64,000 nt of DNA from Polynucleobacter sp. (GTDB lineage Bacteria > Pseudomonadota > Gammaproteobacteria > Burkholderiales > Burkholderiaceae), in NCBI RefSeq assembly GCF_030693775.1, contig NZ_JAUXZY010000004.1, forward strand, positions 868,001 to 932,000, read 5' to 3'. Shown here piece by piece: positions 7,943 to 15,479 of this stretch (positions are counted from its first letter, which is position 1; each line of letters opens with the position of its first letter). Below the pieces are notes generated by a model. That model saw only the letters and a list, made by a program, of their open reading frames with translations, had not been told where the DNA came from and did no database searches. The translations under genes and the position numbers were made by a program.

Positions 7943-8081
7943 AATAAATGGCTCACAGCATGAGCGCCCAGTCTTATCCTACCGAAACTCATCCATTTCC
8001 TACACCTAAATAATCCTTTTCCCCTGTTTTTATGCCTTGCATCTCTCTAAGCTGAACGCTTTATGACCAAGGGAGGCAGCG

Positions 8082-8219
8082 ATGTACGTAATGATTGAGT
8101 GTGGCCACAAACGATTACGCCTATTTAAGCTCATGCTGGATATCCGCACCGTCGCCGTCTTTGGAGGATTAATCCTGCTCTATATAGGCTATCGCTATCT
8201 GATATCCCTCAACTGGTAG
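8082..8219 (+). CDS. Small single-helix membrane protein (45 aa)
   Basis: An unrecognised 45-aa frame. It begins MYVMIECGHKRLRLFK, a positively charged segment, and continues with a hydrophobic stretch of about 21 residues (TVAVFGGLILLYIGYRYLI) that could be one transmembrane helix. A clear Shine-Dalgarno sequence, GGGAGG, ends 5 nt before the ATG. It stands alone between the HIT gene and the SRP RNA gene. No known family is apparent; the good start site and coherent topology support it as real. Confidence 0.5.
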   Translation: MYVMIECGHKRLRLFKLMLDIRTVAVFGGLILLYIGYRYLISLNW

Positions 8220-8284
8220 GCTAAGGGGAGCTGAAAGCTAAAAAGGGAGCTGCTAGCAGGGGGGGGTAGAACCAAGGGGGAAGT

Positions 8285-8381
8285 GGACGAGCCAAACCCC
8301 CGGCACTGGCAGTACTTGGGTTTGGCTGCTTCGTTCCCGACCTGACCAGGTTGCCAAGCCACCATGCGAGGAGGCCCGTCC
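8285..8381 (-). ncRNA. ffs: Signal recognition particle RNA (4.5S)
   Basis: The minus strand carries the SRP RNA apical signature: CCTGGTCAGGTCGGGAACGA, then AGCAGCC. The ends GGACGGGCC and GGCTCGTCC pair to close a single long hairpin of 97 nt. A -10 TAAAAT lies six nt upstream of the proposed first base (8393-8388). It runs divergently from dnaX, whose start is 32 bp away. A G8 run at 8259-8266 lies downstream. 4.5S RNA joins Ffh in co-translational membrane targeting. Confidence 0.92.
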
Positions 8382-8413
8382 ACAATCATTTTAGCCCTTG
8401 TTAGAATAGACGC

Positions 8414-10120
8414 ATGACAACATTGGCACTGGCCCGTTCGTGGCGCCCCAAAACCTTCCCTGAACTCTTGGGCCAAGACCACGTTGTCAAGGCCTTGACC
8501 CACGCCCTGGATCAAGGACGCCTACACCACGCATGGCTCTTTACTGGAACAAGGGGGGTGGGTAAAACCACTATCGCCCGCATTCTGGCAAAAGCGCTTA
8601 ATTGCATCGGACCCGATGGCCAAGGCCAAATGACCTCCCAGCCCTGCGGCAAATGTGCCGCTTGCCTGGAAATCGATGCCGGGCGCTACGTTGACTATAT
8701 TGAAATGGATGCCGCCAGTAACCGCGGCGTCGATGAGATGGCCCAGCTATTAGAGAAGGCGTCCTACGCCCCCAGCAATGGTCGTTATAAGGTCTACATG
8801 ATTGACGAAGTGCACATGCTGACCAACCATGCCTTTAATGCCATGCTCAAGACCTTAGAAGAACCGCCTGAGCATGTGAAGTTCATACTGGCGACCACCG
8901 ATCCACAAAAAATACCAGTCACCATATTGTCGCGTTGCTTGCAGTTCAACCTCAAGCAAATGCCAGTGCCATTAATCGTAGAGCACCTGCAAACCGTCCT
9001 GGCCGCTGAAAAAGTCGAATCCGAAATCGGTGCACTGCGCGTATTAGCAAAAGCAGCCCAAGGCTCGATGCGCGATGCACTCTCCCTTACCGATCAAGCG
9101 ATTGCCTACGCAGCCGGCACCGTAACCCAAGCATCGGTACGCAATATGCTGGGCACGCTCGATGATGCCTATTTAATTCAGGTACTCGATGCATTGGCCA
9201 ATAAGAATGGCGCTGCTCTTGTAGCCGTTGCGCAAGAGATGGGCGAGCGCAGCATGTCTTTCTCTTTAGCACTACAAGATTTAGCCAGCCTCATACAAAA
9301 GATAGCAAGCGCCCAAGTTGTCCCGGAATCCGTTCTAGATGATTGGCCCGAAGCAGCGGAAATACGCCGCTTAGCAACGGTCTTTAGCAAAGAAGAAGCC
9401 CAGCTCTTCTATCAAATCGCCATTACCAGCCGTCCTGATTTATCGCTCGCTCCGGATGAGCAAACCGGTTTCTCGATGGCACTTCTGCGCATGCTGGCCT
9501 TTCGGCCGGGCAGTGCAGGTTCAGGACCCAGTCAAAGTGCAGGTAGCGTAAGCAATGGTGCAGCTTCCACTGCTACCAAGCCAGCAGCAGCCAAGCCGGC
9601 TTCAGCAGCACCTTCAGCGGCTCCTGCATCTGCAGCTGCGCCTAAATCAATAACATCGGCAGCAACATCAGCACCAGCGCCGAAATCAACAACATCGGCA
9701 GCAACATCGGCAGCATCCCCCGCAACCGCGTCGACTAGCGACCGTCCGGATTGGCATAGCCTGATGCGCGCCTTGCCGGTGCGTGGTTTAGTACAGCAAC
9801 TCGCCCATCAAACAGAATTGCAAGACTGGGTGGATTCAGCGCAAGGGGTTAAGGCAACGGTGATTACAAGCTTGCCGCAGTTAGCTAGTGCCGATTGCGT
9901 TGGCCGCTTAAGTGAAGCGCTGAGCGTTCATTACGGAAAAAAAGTGCAGATCGAAGTAGTGGAAGGCGCTGTTGAAAAGACCGTAGCCAAAATCGATGCG
10001 CAAGTACAGCAAGAGAAACGCCAAAATGCCGAAGAGCGGATTGCAGCCGATCCATTTGTGCAGCAACTCGAGCGCGAGTTTGGTGCCAAGGTCGTGAGCG
10101 GCTCCGTAAGACCTGCCTAA
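8414..10120 (+). CDS. dnaX: DNA polymerase III subunits gamma and tau
   Basis: A 568-aa clamp-loader ATPase. Walker A is GTRGVGKTT, the zinc module CGKCAAC follows, Walker B is MIDEVHML, and the sensor-1 region LATTDPQKIPVTILSRC is intact. After the collar domain comes an Ala/Ser/Thr/Pro linker (about 365-445) with two 39-bp tandem repeats, then the C-terminal tau domain. A run of seven A in slippery register occurs at 9937-9943 but too far downstream for a typical gamma product. It heads dnaX-ybaB-recR. Confidence 0.97.
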   Translation: MTTLALARSWRPKTFPELLGQDHVVKALTHALDQGRLHHAWLFTGTRGVGKTTIARILAKALNCIGPDGQGQMTSQPCGKCAACLEIDAGRYVDYIEMDAASNRGVDEMAQLLEKASYAPSNGRYKVYMIDEVHMLTNHAFNAMLKTLEEPPEHVKFILATTDPQKIPVTILSRCLQFNLKQMPVPLIVEHLQTVLAAEKVESEIGALRVLAKAAQGSMRDALSLTDQAIAYAAGTVTQASVRNMLGTLDDAYLIQVLDALANKNGAALVAVAQEMGERSMSFSLALQDLASLIQKIASAQVVPESVLDDWPEAAEIRRLATVFSKEEAQLFYQIAITSRPDLSLAPDEQTGFSMALLRMLAFRPGSAGSGPSQSAGSVSNGAASTATKPAAAKPASAAPSAAPASAAAPKSITSAATSAPAPKSTTSAATSAASPATASTSDRPDWHSLMRALPVRGLVQQLAHQTELQDWVDSAQGVKATVITSLPQLASADCVGRLSEALSVHYGKKVQIEVVEGAVEKTVAKIDAQVQQEKRQNAEERIAADPFVQQLEREFGAKVVSGSVRPA

Positions 10121-10186
10121 ACTAAATCTACCAAAACCCAAATTAAGCCAAATTAATTTATACATATTGAATAGAGGGAACACAAA

Positions 10187-10510
10187 ATGATGAAAGGCAA
10201 TATTGCTGGCCTCATGAAGCAAGCCCAGCAGATGCAAGAAAACATGAAGCGGGCGCAAGCTGAGCTGGCTAGTATGGAAGTGACTGGCCAAGCTGGTAAT
10301 GGCCTCATTCAGGTGACGGTATCGGGCAAGTACGAACTTAAGCGCGTGCAAATTGCTGAAGGCGCAATGGAAGACCGCGAGATGCTGGAAGACCTGATGG
10401 TCGTAGCCTACGCTGATGCATTCAAGCAAGTGGAAGCTGCCAGTGAAAAACTGATGTCGGGCGCTACGGCTGGTATGCCTATGCCCCCTGGTTTTAAGTT
10501 ACCGTTTTAA
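10187..10510 (+). CDS. ybaB: Nucleoid-associated protein, YbaB/EbfC family
   Basis: A 107-aa DNA-binding nucleoid protein with the family start ([20 protein letters not shown]), the [15 protein letters not shown] core and a Met/Pro-rich tail. A GAGGGA motif lies about 10 nt before the tandem ATGATG start. Its stop overlaps the start of recR by one base. The dnaX-ybaB-recR order is standard in proteobacteria. Confidence 0.96.
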   Translation: MMKGNIAGLMKQAQQMQENMKRAQAELASMEVTGQAGNGLIQVTVSGKYELKRVQIAEGAMEDREMLEDLMVVAYADAFKQVEAASEKLMSGATAGMPMPPGFKLPF

Positions 10511-11133
10511 TGGCACGAAACGATGTTCCCCAGGATGCGTTGCAGCGCTTAGTTGAAGCGCTGCGCGTTCTGCCTGGAGTAGGACCGAAGTCGGCGCAGC
10601 GGATGGCTTTTTATTTGCTGCAACACGATCGCAATGGCGCTGCATTGCTCGCCCAGTCTTTGGGTGAAGCAGTTGAAAAAGTAGGGCACTGCAGCCGCTG
10701 CAATACCTTTTCCGAAACAGCGATTTGTTCTACGTGTTCGGATGGCAGGCGCGATCCTTCGATGCTCTGCATCGTGGAGACCCCCGCCGACCAAGTGATG
10801 GTCGAGCAGACACTCAGCTTCAAAGGCAATTACTTTGTACTGATGGGCCGCATCTCGCCGCTCGACGGTATGGGCCCCACGGAAATTCATTTTGATCGGC
10901 TCTTGGCGCGCATTGAGAACCCCGATACCGGTCTTGCGGTGCGCGAAGTCGTATTGGCAACGAACTTCACGAGCGAAGGCGAGGCCACTGCCCATTACAT
11001 TGGGGAAGTTCTCAAATCCAAGGGCATCAAGGTCACTCGCATTGCCAGGGGCATACCGGTAGGGGGTGAGCTAGAGTATGTTGATGCCGGCACCTTAGCC
11101 CGGGCCCTCATGGATCGGCGTACGGTCGGCTAG
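10510..11133 (+). CDS. recR: Recombination mediator RecR
   Basis: A 207-aa RecFOR-pathway protein that helps load RecA at gaps. It has an HhH element ([17 protein letters not shown]), the four-cysteine zinc finger CSRC...CSTC, the Toprim core beginning [10 protein letters not shown], and a Walker-B-like C-terminal region with [12 protein letters not shown]. Its ATG shares a base with the ybaB stop (TAATG). Confidence 0.97.
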   Translation: MARNDVPQDALQRLVEALRVLPGVGPKSAQRMAFYLLQHDRNGAALLAQSLGEAVEKVGHCSRCNTFSETAICSTCSDGRRDPSMLCIVETPADQVMVEQTLSFKGNYFVLMGRISPLDGMGPTEIHFDRLLARIENPDTGLAVREVVLATNFTSEGEATAHYIGEVLKSKGIKVTRIARGIPVGGELEYVDAGTLARALMDRRTVG

Positions 11134-11168
11134 TCTTATTTAGTAAATTCAGTACATCTATTCGTATT

Positions 11169-11193
11169 TGTGGCATTTCTTTAAATCGCCACA
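11169..11193. promoter_or_regulatory. Inverted repeat upstream of the OprB porin gene
   Basis: TGTGGC-N13-GCCACA lies 30 bp before the porin start. The arms are perfect but only 6 bp, so it may be a regulator site or chance. Confidence 0.3.
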
Positions 11194-11222
11194 TGCCTAT
11201 GCTAGGGTTGCGGTATTCCTGA

Positions 11223-12623
11223 ATGATTGCACCCATGTATTTTCTAAACCGCCCCATTTACGCCAGGCTGATTCTGTGCTGCTGTATTAGCGCAGGGACC
11301 AGTGCCTTTGCGATTGCGCCGGTCGACAGTGAACCTGTAGTGGATAGCAAGGTCCCGCTGATGGGAGAGACGGAACGCTGGAGCATTCATGGGCAAGCGA
11401 CCTACATGCTGCAGCAACGCAATAACTTTAATTCCCCTTACTCTGGACAAAATAGCTTATTGAATAAATCGGCCAGTCCTGCCGAGAGTTATTCCTTGAG
11501 CGCGACTGCATTTGTTGGCACAAGACTGTGGCAAGGCGCCGAGGTGTATTGGAATGGCGAAATGTTCCAAGGCGCGCCGTTTGATGGGAAGCTGACTGGA
11601 GTCGGCGGTGTGTATAACGGCGAGCTGCAAAAAGGAGCCTATGCGCAACCCGTTTTTTATACCGCCCGGGCTTTTCTGCGCCAAACGATTGGCCTCGGCG
11701 GTGGTCAAGAACACATTGCGGGCGAAGCCAATCAATTAGCAGGTAATTTGGATAAGAATCGATTGGTTCTGAGCTACGGCAAGATCGCTACGCTGGATTA
11801 CTTTGATGACAATGCCTACAGCCATGATCCGCGTACGCAGTTTCAGAATGCGTCGATCTTTTCCATGGGCGCCTATGGCTATGCAGCGGACACCAAGGGA
11901 TACACCTACGGCGCCGTAGCCGAGTGGTATCAGGCTAATTACATTTTGAAGGCAGCCCGTCTGGCCTTGCCAACCGTACCGAATACCGCCCAGCTCGATT
12001 ACACCTTATCCAAAGACTATAGCAATCAAGTAGAACTCACGCGTACTCATGAGATCTATGGACGGGCGGGTGCCGTGCGGGGATTGTTCTTTCAGCAGCA
12101 CGCCTTTATGGGCACGTATCAAAATGCCCTGAATCGCGCGCAGCAAACGAGCACGTATCCACCGAATATCACCAATGTGCGGCAAGCCTCCACGAATACC
12201 TGGGGCTATGGTCTTAATTTCGATCAAGCGCTCAGTCAAGACATTGGCATTTTTGGTCGTTGGAGTTGGAACCCCGGCGCCGCTGAAACTCAGACTCTGG
12301 ACATCAGCAAATCGCTTTCAGGTGGGGTGAGCGTGAAGGGCGCCTCGTGGTCTAGACCCGGCGACACCCTGGGGATTGGCTTTGCTGTGAATGGCATTTC
12401 ATCGGCGCAAATTAGCTATTTGCAAGACGGCGGTATGACGACCTTTATTGGCGACGGCAAGCTCAGTTACAAGCCAGAACAGGTGTTAGAAACCTATTAC
12501 AGCGCTAAAGCCTATAAAGAGCTGTTTATTTCCCTGAACTACCAGCGGATCGCCAATCCTGCCTATAACGCAGCGCGTGGCCCCGTCAATATCATCGGCG
12601 TTCGGGCTAACGTAAGTATTTAG
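11223..12623 (+). CDS. OprB-type carbohydrate porin, outer membrane
   Basis: A 466-aa outer-membrane beta-barrel protein with a signal peptide (ARLILCCCISAGTSAFA). Family traits are WSIHGQATYMLQQ near the N-terminus, the GEMFQG and GKIATLDYFDDNAY blocks, alternating aromatic/hydrophobic strands, and a penultimate strand ending in NVSI. OprB-family porins pass sugars and other small solutes. It follows recR by 90 bp and precedes the RND efflux genes by 115 bp with a promoter-like gap, so it is likely its own unit. The transported substrate cannot be read from sequence. Confidence 0.82.
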   Translation: MIAPMYFLNRPIYARLILCCCISAGTSAFAIAPVDSEPVVDSKVPLMGETERWSIHGQATYMLQQRNNFNSPYSGQNSLLNKSASPAESYSLSATAFVGTRLWQGAEVYWNGEMFQGAPFDGKLTGVGGVYNGELQKGAYAQPVFYTARAFLRQTIGLGGGQEHIAGEANQLAGNLDKNRLVLSYGKIATLDYFDDNAYSHDPRTQFQNASIFSMGAYGYAADTKGYTYGAVAEWYQANYILKAARLALPTVPNTAQLDYTLSKDYSNQVELTRTHEIYGRAGAVRGLFFQQHAFMGTYQNALNRAQQTSTYPPNITNVRQASTNTWGYGLNFDQALSQDIGIFGRWSWNPGAAETQTLDISKSLSGGVSVKGASWSRPGDTLGIGFAVNGISSAQISYLQDGGMTTFIGDGKLSYKPEQVLETYYSAKAYKELFISLNYQRIANPAYNAARGPVNIIGVRANVSI

Positions 12624-12684
12624 GCTGTAATACAGTCCTCAAGCCCTCCATTTTTGCCCTTTTCAGCCTCTTAAGAAGGGCGTA

Positions 12685-12727
12685 CCCCCTATAATCAAAT
12701 ACCCATTTTTTATCGGGTAATAGGGGG
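12685..12727. promoter_or_regulatory. Promoter region with nested inverted repeat before the RND efflux operon
   Basis: A perfect -10 TATAAT at 12690-12695 lies inside an inverted repeat: CCCCCTAT (12685-12692) pairs with ATAGGGGG (12720-12727), and TACCC (12700-12704) with GGGTA (12715-12719). It is 12 bp upstream of the first efflux gene. No clear -35 was found, which suits an activator- or repressor-controlled promoter. Confidence 0.5.
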
Positions 12728-12738
12728 CAAGACAGCAA

Positions 12739-14184
12739 TTGAAGATTGTGGTAATAAATTTTAGAAGCATGCGCTTGCCTCTCGCAGGGGTGCTTTTCTG
12801 TTGCGCTGCTATTTCGGTTTCGCATGCGCAGGCACCAGCACTTGCGCGAGAAGCGTCGGTGACCGTTGCCCCCGCAAAAAATATTGCCCCTAGTTCTGCT
12901 GCTAGCCCCAGCATCAATCCCAGCGCCAAAGCAACCGCGCCCACTGAACTCGATTTACGTCAGCTGTGGTCAGAGCTCAAGCTTAATAATCCGCAACTCG
13001 CTGCGCTGCGTGAGTCCTACTTTGCTGCCAAAGCCACCGTCCCGCAAATCGCGGCGCCCGCTAATCCACAAGTGGGATTGGTTTGGTCGGGTATGCCTGC
13101 AAACTCGCCATTTGCCCTAGGCGGAGCCAATCCACCTAATGTCCCCAATTCGCAATACCCCAATGGGGTTAGCAGTAACAACGCCATCTCCTTTTCTCAG
13201 CCATTTCAGTTTCCGGGTAAGAAAAGCCTTGCTGCCGATATTGCCGATACCAATGCAGAAGCCCTCTTGGCCCAAAGCGAATCGACCTACCTGCAATTGG
13301 GGGCGCAATTATCCAGTTTGTATTACAGCGCCTTAGCATCGCAAAAGCAGTTGACGGTGTTACGGGAATCAGTCACCCGGTTGGAGATGATCAAGAACGT
13401 AGCCAAAGCCCGTTACGCCAATAATGCAGCAGCCTATGTGGAGTTTTTAAATGCTCAGGTGGCACAAAGTGCGGCTGAAGCAGATCAGTTTGCGCTTGAT
13501 CGCCAGTTGCAAGTGGCGCTAAGGGGGATCAACGCCTTAATTGGCCGCCATTCGCGTGAGCAATTGCTGCTGCGGGGCGATGCGCGCCTCACCTTGAATA
13601 CCGTACCCAGCTTGCTGGAGCTGGAAGACTATGCGGAAAGCAGCCATCCACTCTTAAAGAGTTCTGCCTTACAACTGGAGGCTGCTAAAAAAGGAGTCAG
13701 CCTAGCCAAGAAAGCTTACTTGCCGGATTTTCAGGTGATTGGATCTTCCTATACTCCGCGTGGCCCGTTTGCTGCGAATAACGGGACTCTGTTTTATCAG
13801 TTCGAGCTGGACATTGTGATTCCACTGTATTTCTTTACCAAAGAAAAGTATGGGGTAGAACAAGCCAGGCGTAATCAAGCCTCGCTCGAAGCCAGCAATA
13901 TTGCTAGTCGCCAACAAGTGGTATTGGCCGTCAATACGGCATACGCCAATTACGAGCAGGCCAGAAATCAGGTGCAGTTTTTACGTGATCGCCAAGTACC
14001 GCAGGCCGATGCAGCGTACAAGGTGGGACTGAACCAATATGCCAATAATGGCCAAGGATTTAATGATGTACTCACAGCGCAAGCGCAATTGCGTTTATTG
14101 GAAATTCAATTGGCGTTAGCGCAAAGCGCGCTACTCCAAAGTCAGGCGACTGTATTGGCAGCCGCCGGTAAAGAACCGTTTTAA
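12739..14184 (+). CDS. TolC/CzcC-type outer-membrane channel of RND efflux
   Basis: A 481-aa outer-membrane factor with signal peptide MRLPLAGVLFCCAAISVSHA if started at ATG 12769; TTG 12739 is the longest start. After an Ala/Pro-rich spacer come two long repeats of helical-barrel segments (LWSELKLNNPQLAALRES, then LKSSALQLEAAKKGVSLAKK). It is first of three genes in the CzcCBA order and would form the exit duct. Starts are ambiguous because neither has a strong ribosome-binding site. Confidence 0.87.
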   Translation: MKIVVINFRSMRLPLAGVLFCCAAISVSHAQAPALAREASVTVAPAKNIAPSSAASPSINPSAKATAPTELDLRQLWSELKLNNPQLAALRESYFAAKATVPQIAAPANPQVGLVWSGMPANSPFALGGANPPNVPNSQYPNGVSSNNAISFSQPFQFPGKKSLAADIADTNAEALLAQSESTYLQLGAQLSSLYYSALASQKQLTVLRESVTRLEMIKNVAKARYANNAAAYVEFLNAQVAQSAAEADQFALDRQLQVALRGINALIGRHSREQLLLRGDARLTLNTVPSLLELEDYAESSHPLLKSSALQLEAAKKGVSLAKKAYLPDFQVIGSSYTPRGPFAANNGTLFYQFELDIVIPLYFFTKEKYGVEQARRNQASLEASNIASRQQVVLAVNTAYANYEQARNQVQFLRDRQVPQADAAYKVGLNQYANNGQGFNDVLTAQAQLRLLEIQLALAQSALLQSQATVLAAAGKEPF

Positions 14185-14193
14185 GGATATCGC

Positions 14194-15453
14194 TTGAAAG
14201 ATCAATTTCGCTCCGGAACAAAAAAGGTGGCAGAGCAGTTAAGCCAGCTCCAGCAGAAGCTCGGTCAGCAGTTTGCGCATCTGCGTGGTAACCTCGCCGA
14301 CCTCTATTGGAATCGCTCACCCGAGCAGCGCCAACGGATTCGCTTAGCTGCGTTTGCCTTTGCGATTTTGTCGCTGGGCATTGTGCTCGGACGGCTGACA
14401 GACATCAATCGCGCAGTGCAAATTGATAAGTCGGACAAGACATTGAAGGTGGAAAAGAGTGGCACCTTAGAGCTCAAGTTGCCCGGCGTTACCCTCAATC
14501 CTGAAATTTATGTTTTTAAAGAAGCAAAAACTACCGAAGTGCCGATTGAAATAAAAGTGCCAGGGCGACTTGCCTTTAATGCGGAAAAATCCAAAGTGAT
14601 ATCCGCGCGGGTAGCAGGACGGGTAGAGCGCATCTTTGCCTTTGATGGCGCCGCTGTTAATCAAGGCTCGCCCATTTTAGAAATGTACAGCCCAGAATTT
14701 AATTCAGCCCAGCAAGAGTACTTGCTGGCGAGTAAAACAGCGAGCATTCTCGGAAAAAATCAGGCCATGGGCGATCTGATGCAGGACGCCAAAATGACCC
14801 AAGATGCAGCGTCCAATCGCCTGCGCAATATCGGCGTATCGGATCAGGAGATCGCGCAGCTCGGCACTAATCAAAAAACGCAGGCGAATTTGCTGATTCG
14901 CTCACCCATTCAGGGGGTTGTGATCAAGCGCAATACCGAACCGGGCGCTTTTGTAAATAGCGGCGATGTGCTTGCTAGTCTGGCTGATCCAAAGGCCTTG
15001 TGGTTTTTGGGCAATGTATTTGAAAAAGACATCCGTCTGTTATCGAGTGGCCAGCAACTCATTCTAAAAACCGAAGCGTATCCCGATCGCGAGTTTATTG
15101 CCCAAACCAATTACGTTGCTCCCAGCGTTGATCCAGAGACGCGGGCATTGCTGATTCGTGCCGACGTCAATAACGACGACGGTTTGCTGCGCCCCGATAT
15201 GTTTATGTCAGCCAAGCTTTTGGTTGGCAAAGGTCTTGCTGTGGTGGTGCCGCAATCGGCGATTGTGCGTATACGTGAGATGCGCTACGCGATTGTGCGG
15301 GTAGCGCCCGATACCTTTCGCCGGCTTCCGGTCAAAGGCTATGACTTAGACGGCAAACGTTTTGCTATTACGGACGGCCTGGGCGCTGGCTTAATGGTGC
15401 TGACGGATGGTGCAGTCTTACTCAACGATCGCTTTGCTAAGTTAGAAGACTAA
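14194..15453 (+). CDS. Periplasmic adaptor (membrane fusion protein), CzcB-like
   Basis: A 419-aa HlyD/CzcB-type adaptor. A membrane anchor lies near residues 50-66 (LAAFAFAILSLGIVLGRL); a barrel-sandwich half motif follows (VAGRVERIFAFDGAAVNQGSP), an alpha-hairpin (about 165-225), then IRSPIQGVVIKRNTEPGAF and a beta-barrel. It starts with TTG nine bases after the channel gene stop. It would link the pump to the outer-membrane channel. The stop codon sits within a 13-nt triple tandem repeat. Confidence 0.88.
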   Translation: MKDQFRSGTKKVAEQLSQLQQKLGQQFAHLRGNLADLYWNRSPEQRQRIRLAAFAFAILSLGIVLGRLTDINRAVQIDKSDKTLKVEKSGTLELKLPGVTLNPEIYVFKEAKTTEVPIEIKVPGRLAFNAEKSKVISARVAGRVERIFAFDGAAVNQGSPILEMYSPEFNSAQQEYLLASKTASILGKNQAMGDLMQDAKMTQDAASNRLRNIGVSDQEIAQLGTNQKTQANLLIRSPIQGVVIKRNTEPGAFVNSGDVLASLADPKALWFLGNVFEKDIRLLSSGQQLILKTEAYPDREFIAQTNYVAPSVDPETRALLIRADVNNDDGLLRPDMFMSAKLLVGKGLAVVVPQSAIVRIREMRYAIVRVAPDTFRRLPVKGYDLDGKRFAITDGLGAGLMVLTDGAVLLNDRFAKLED

Positions 15454-15478
15454 GTTAGAAGACTAGGTTAGAACACTA
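15441..15478 (+). repeat. 13-nt tandem repeat, three copies, between adaptor and pump genes
   Basis: Units of GTTAGAAGACTA plus one base begin at 15441, 15454 and 15467; the third has one change. The first copy encodes the adaptor's last residues and stop, and the remaining copies fill the gap to the pump start at 15480. Confidence 0.85.
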
Positions 15479-15479
15479 A

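Noticed and set aside
8195..8515. 106-aa minus-strand frame over the SRP RNA gene
   Set aside because: It overlaps ffs and the dnaX start on the opposite strand, has no family pattern, and is explained by the RNA gene.
9908..10429. 173-aa minus-strand frame across dnaX and ybaB
   Set aside because: Opposite to two well-supported core genes; Leu/His/Phe-rich content typical of an antisense shadow.
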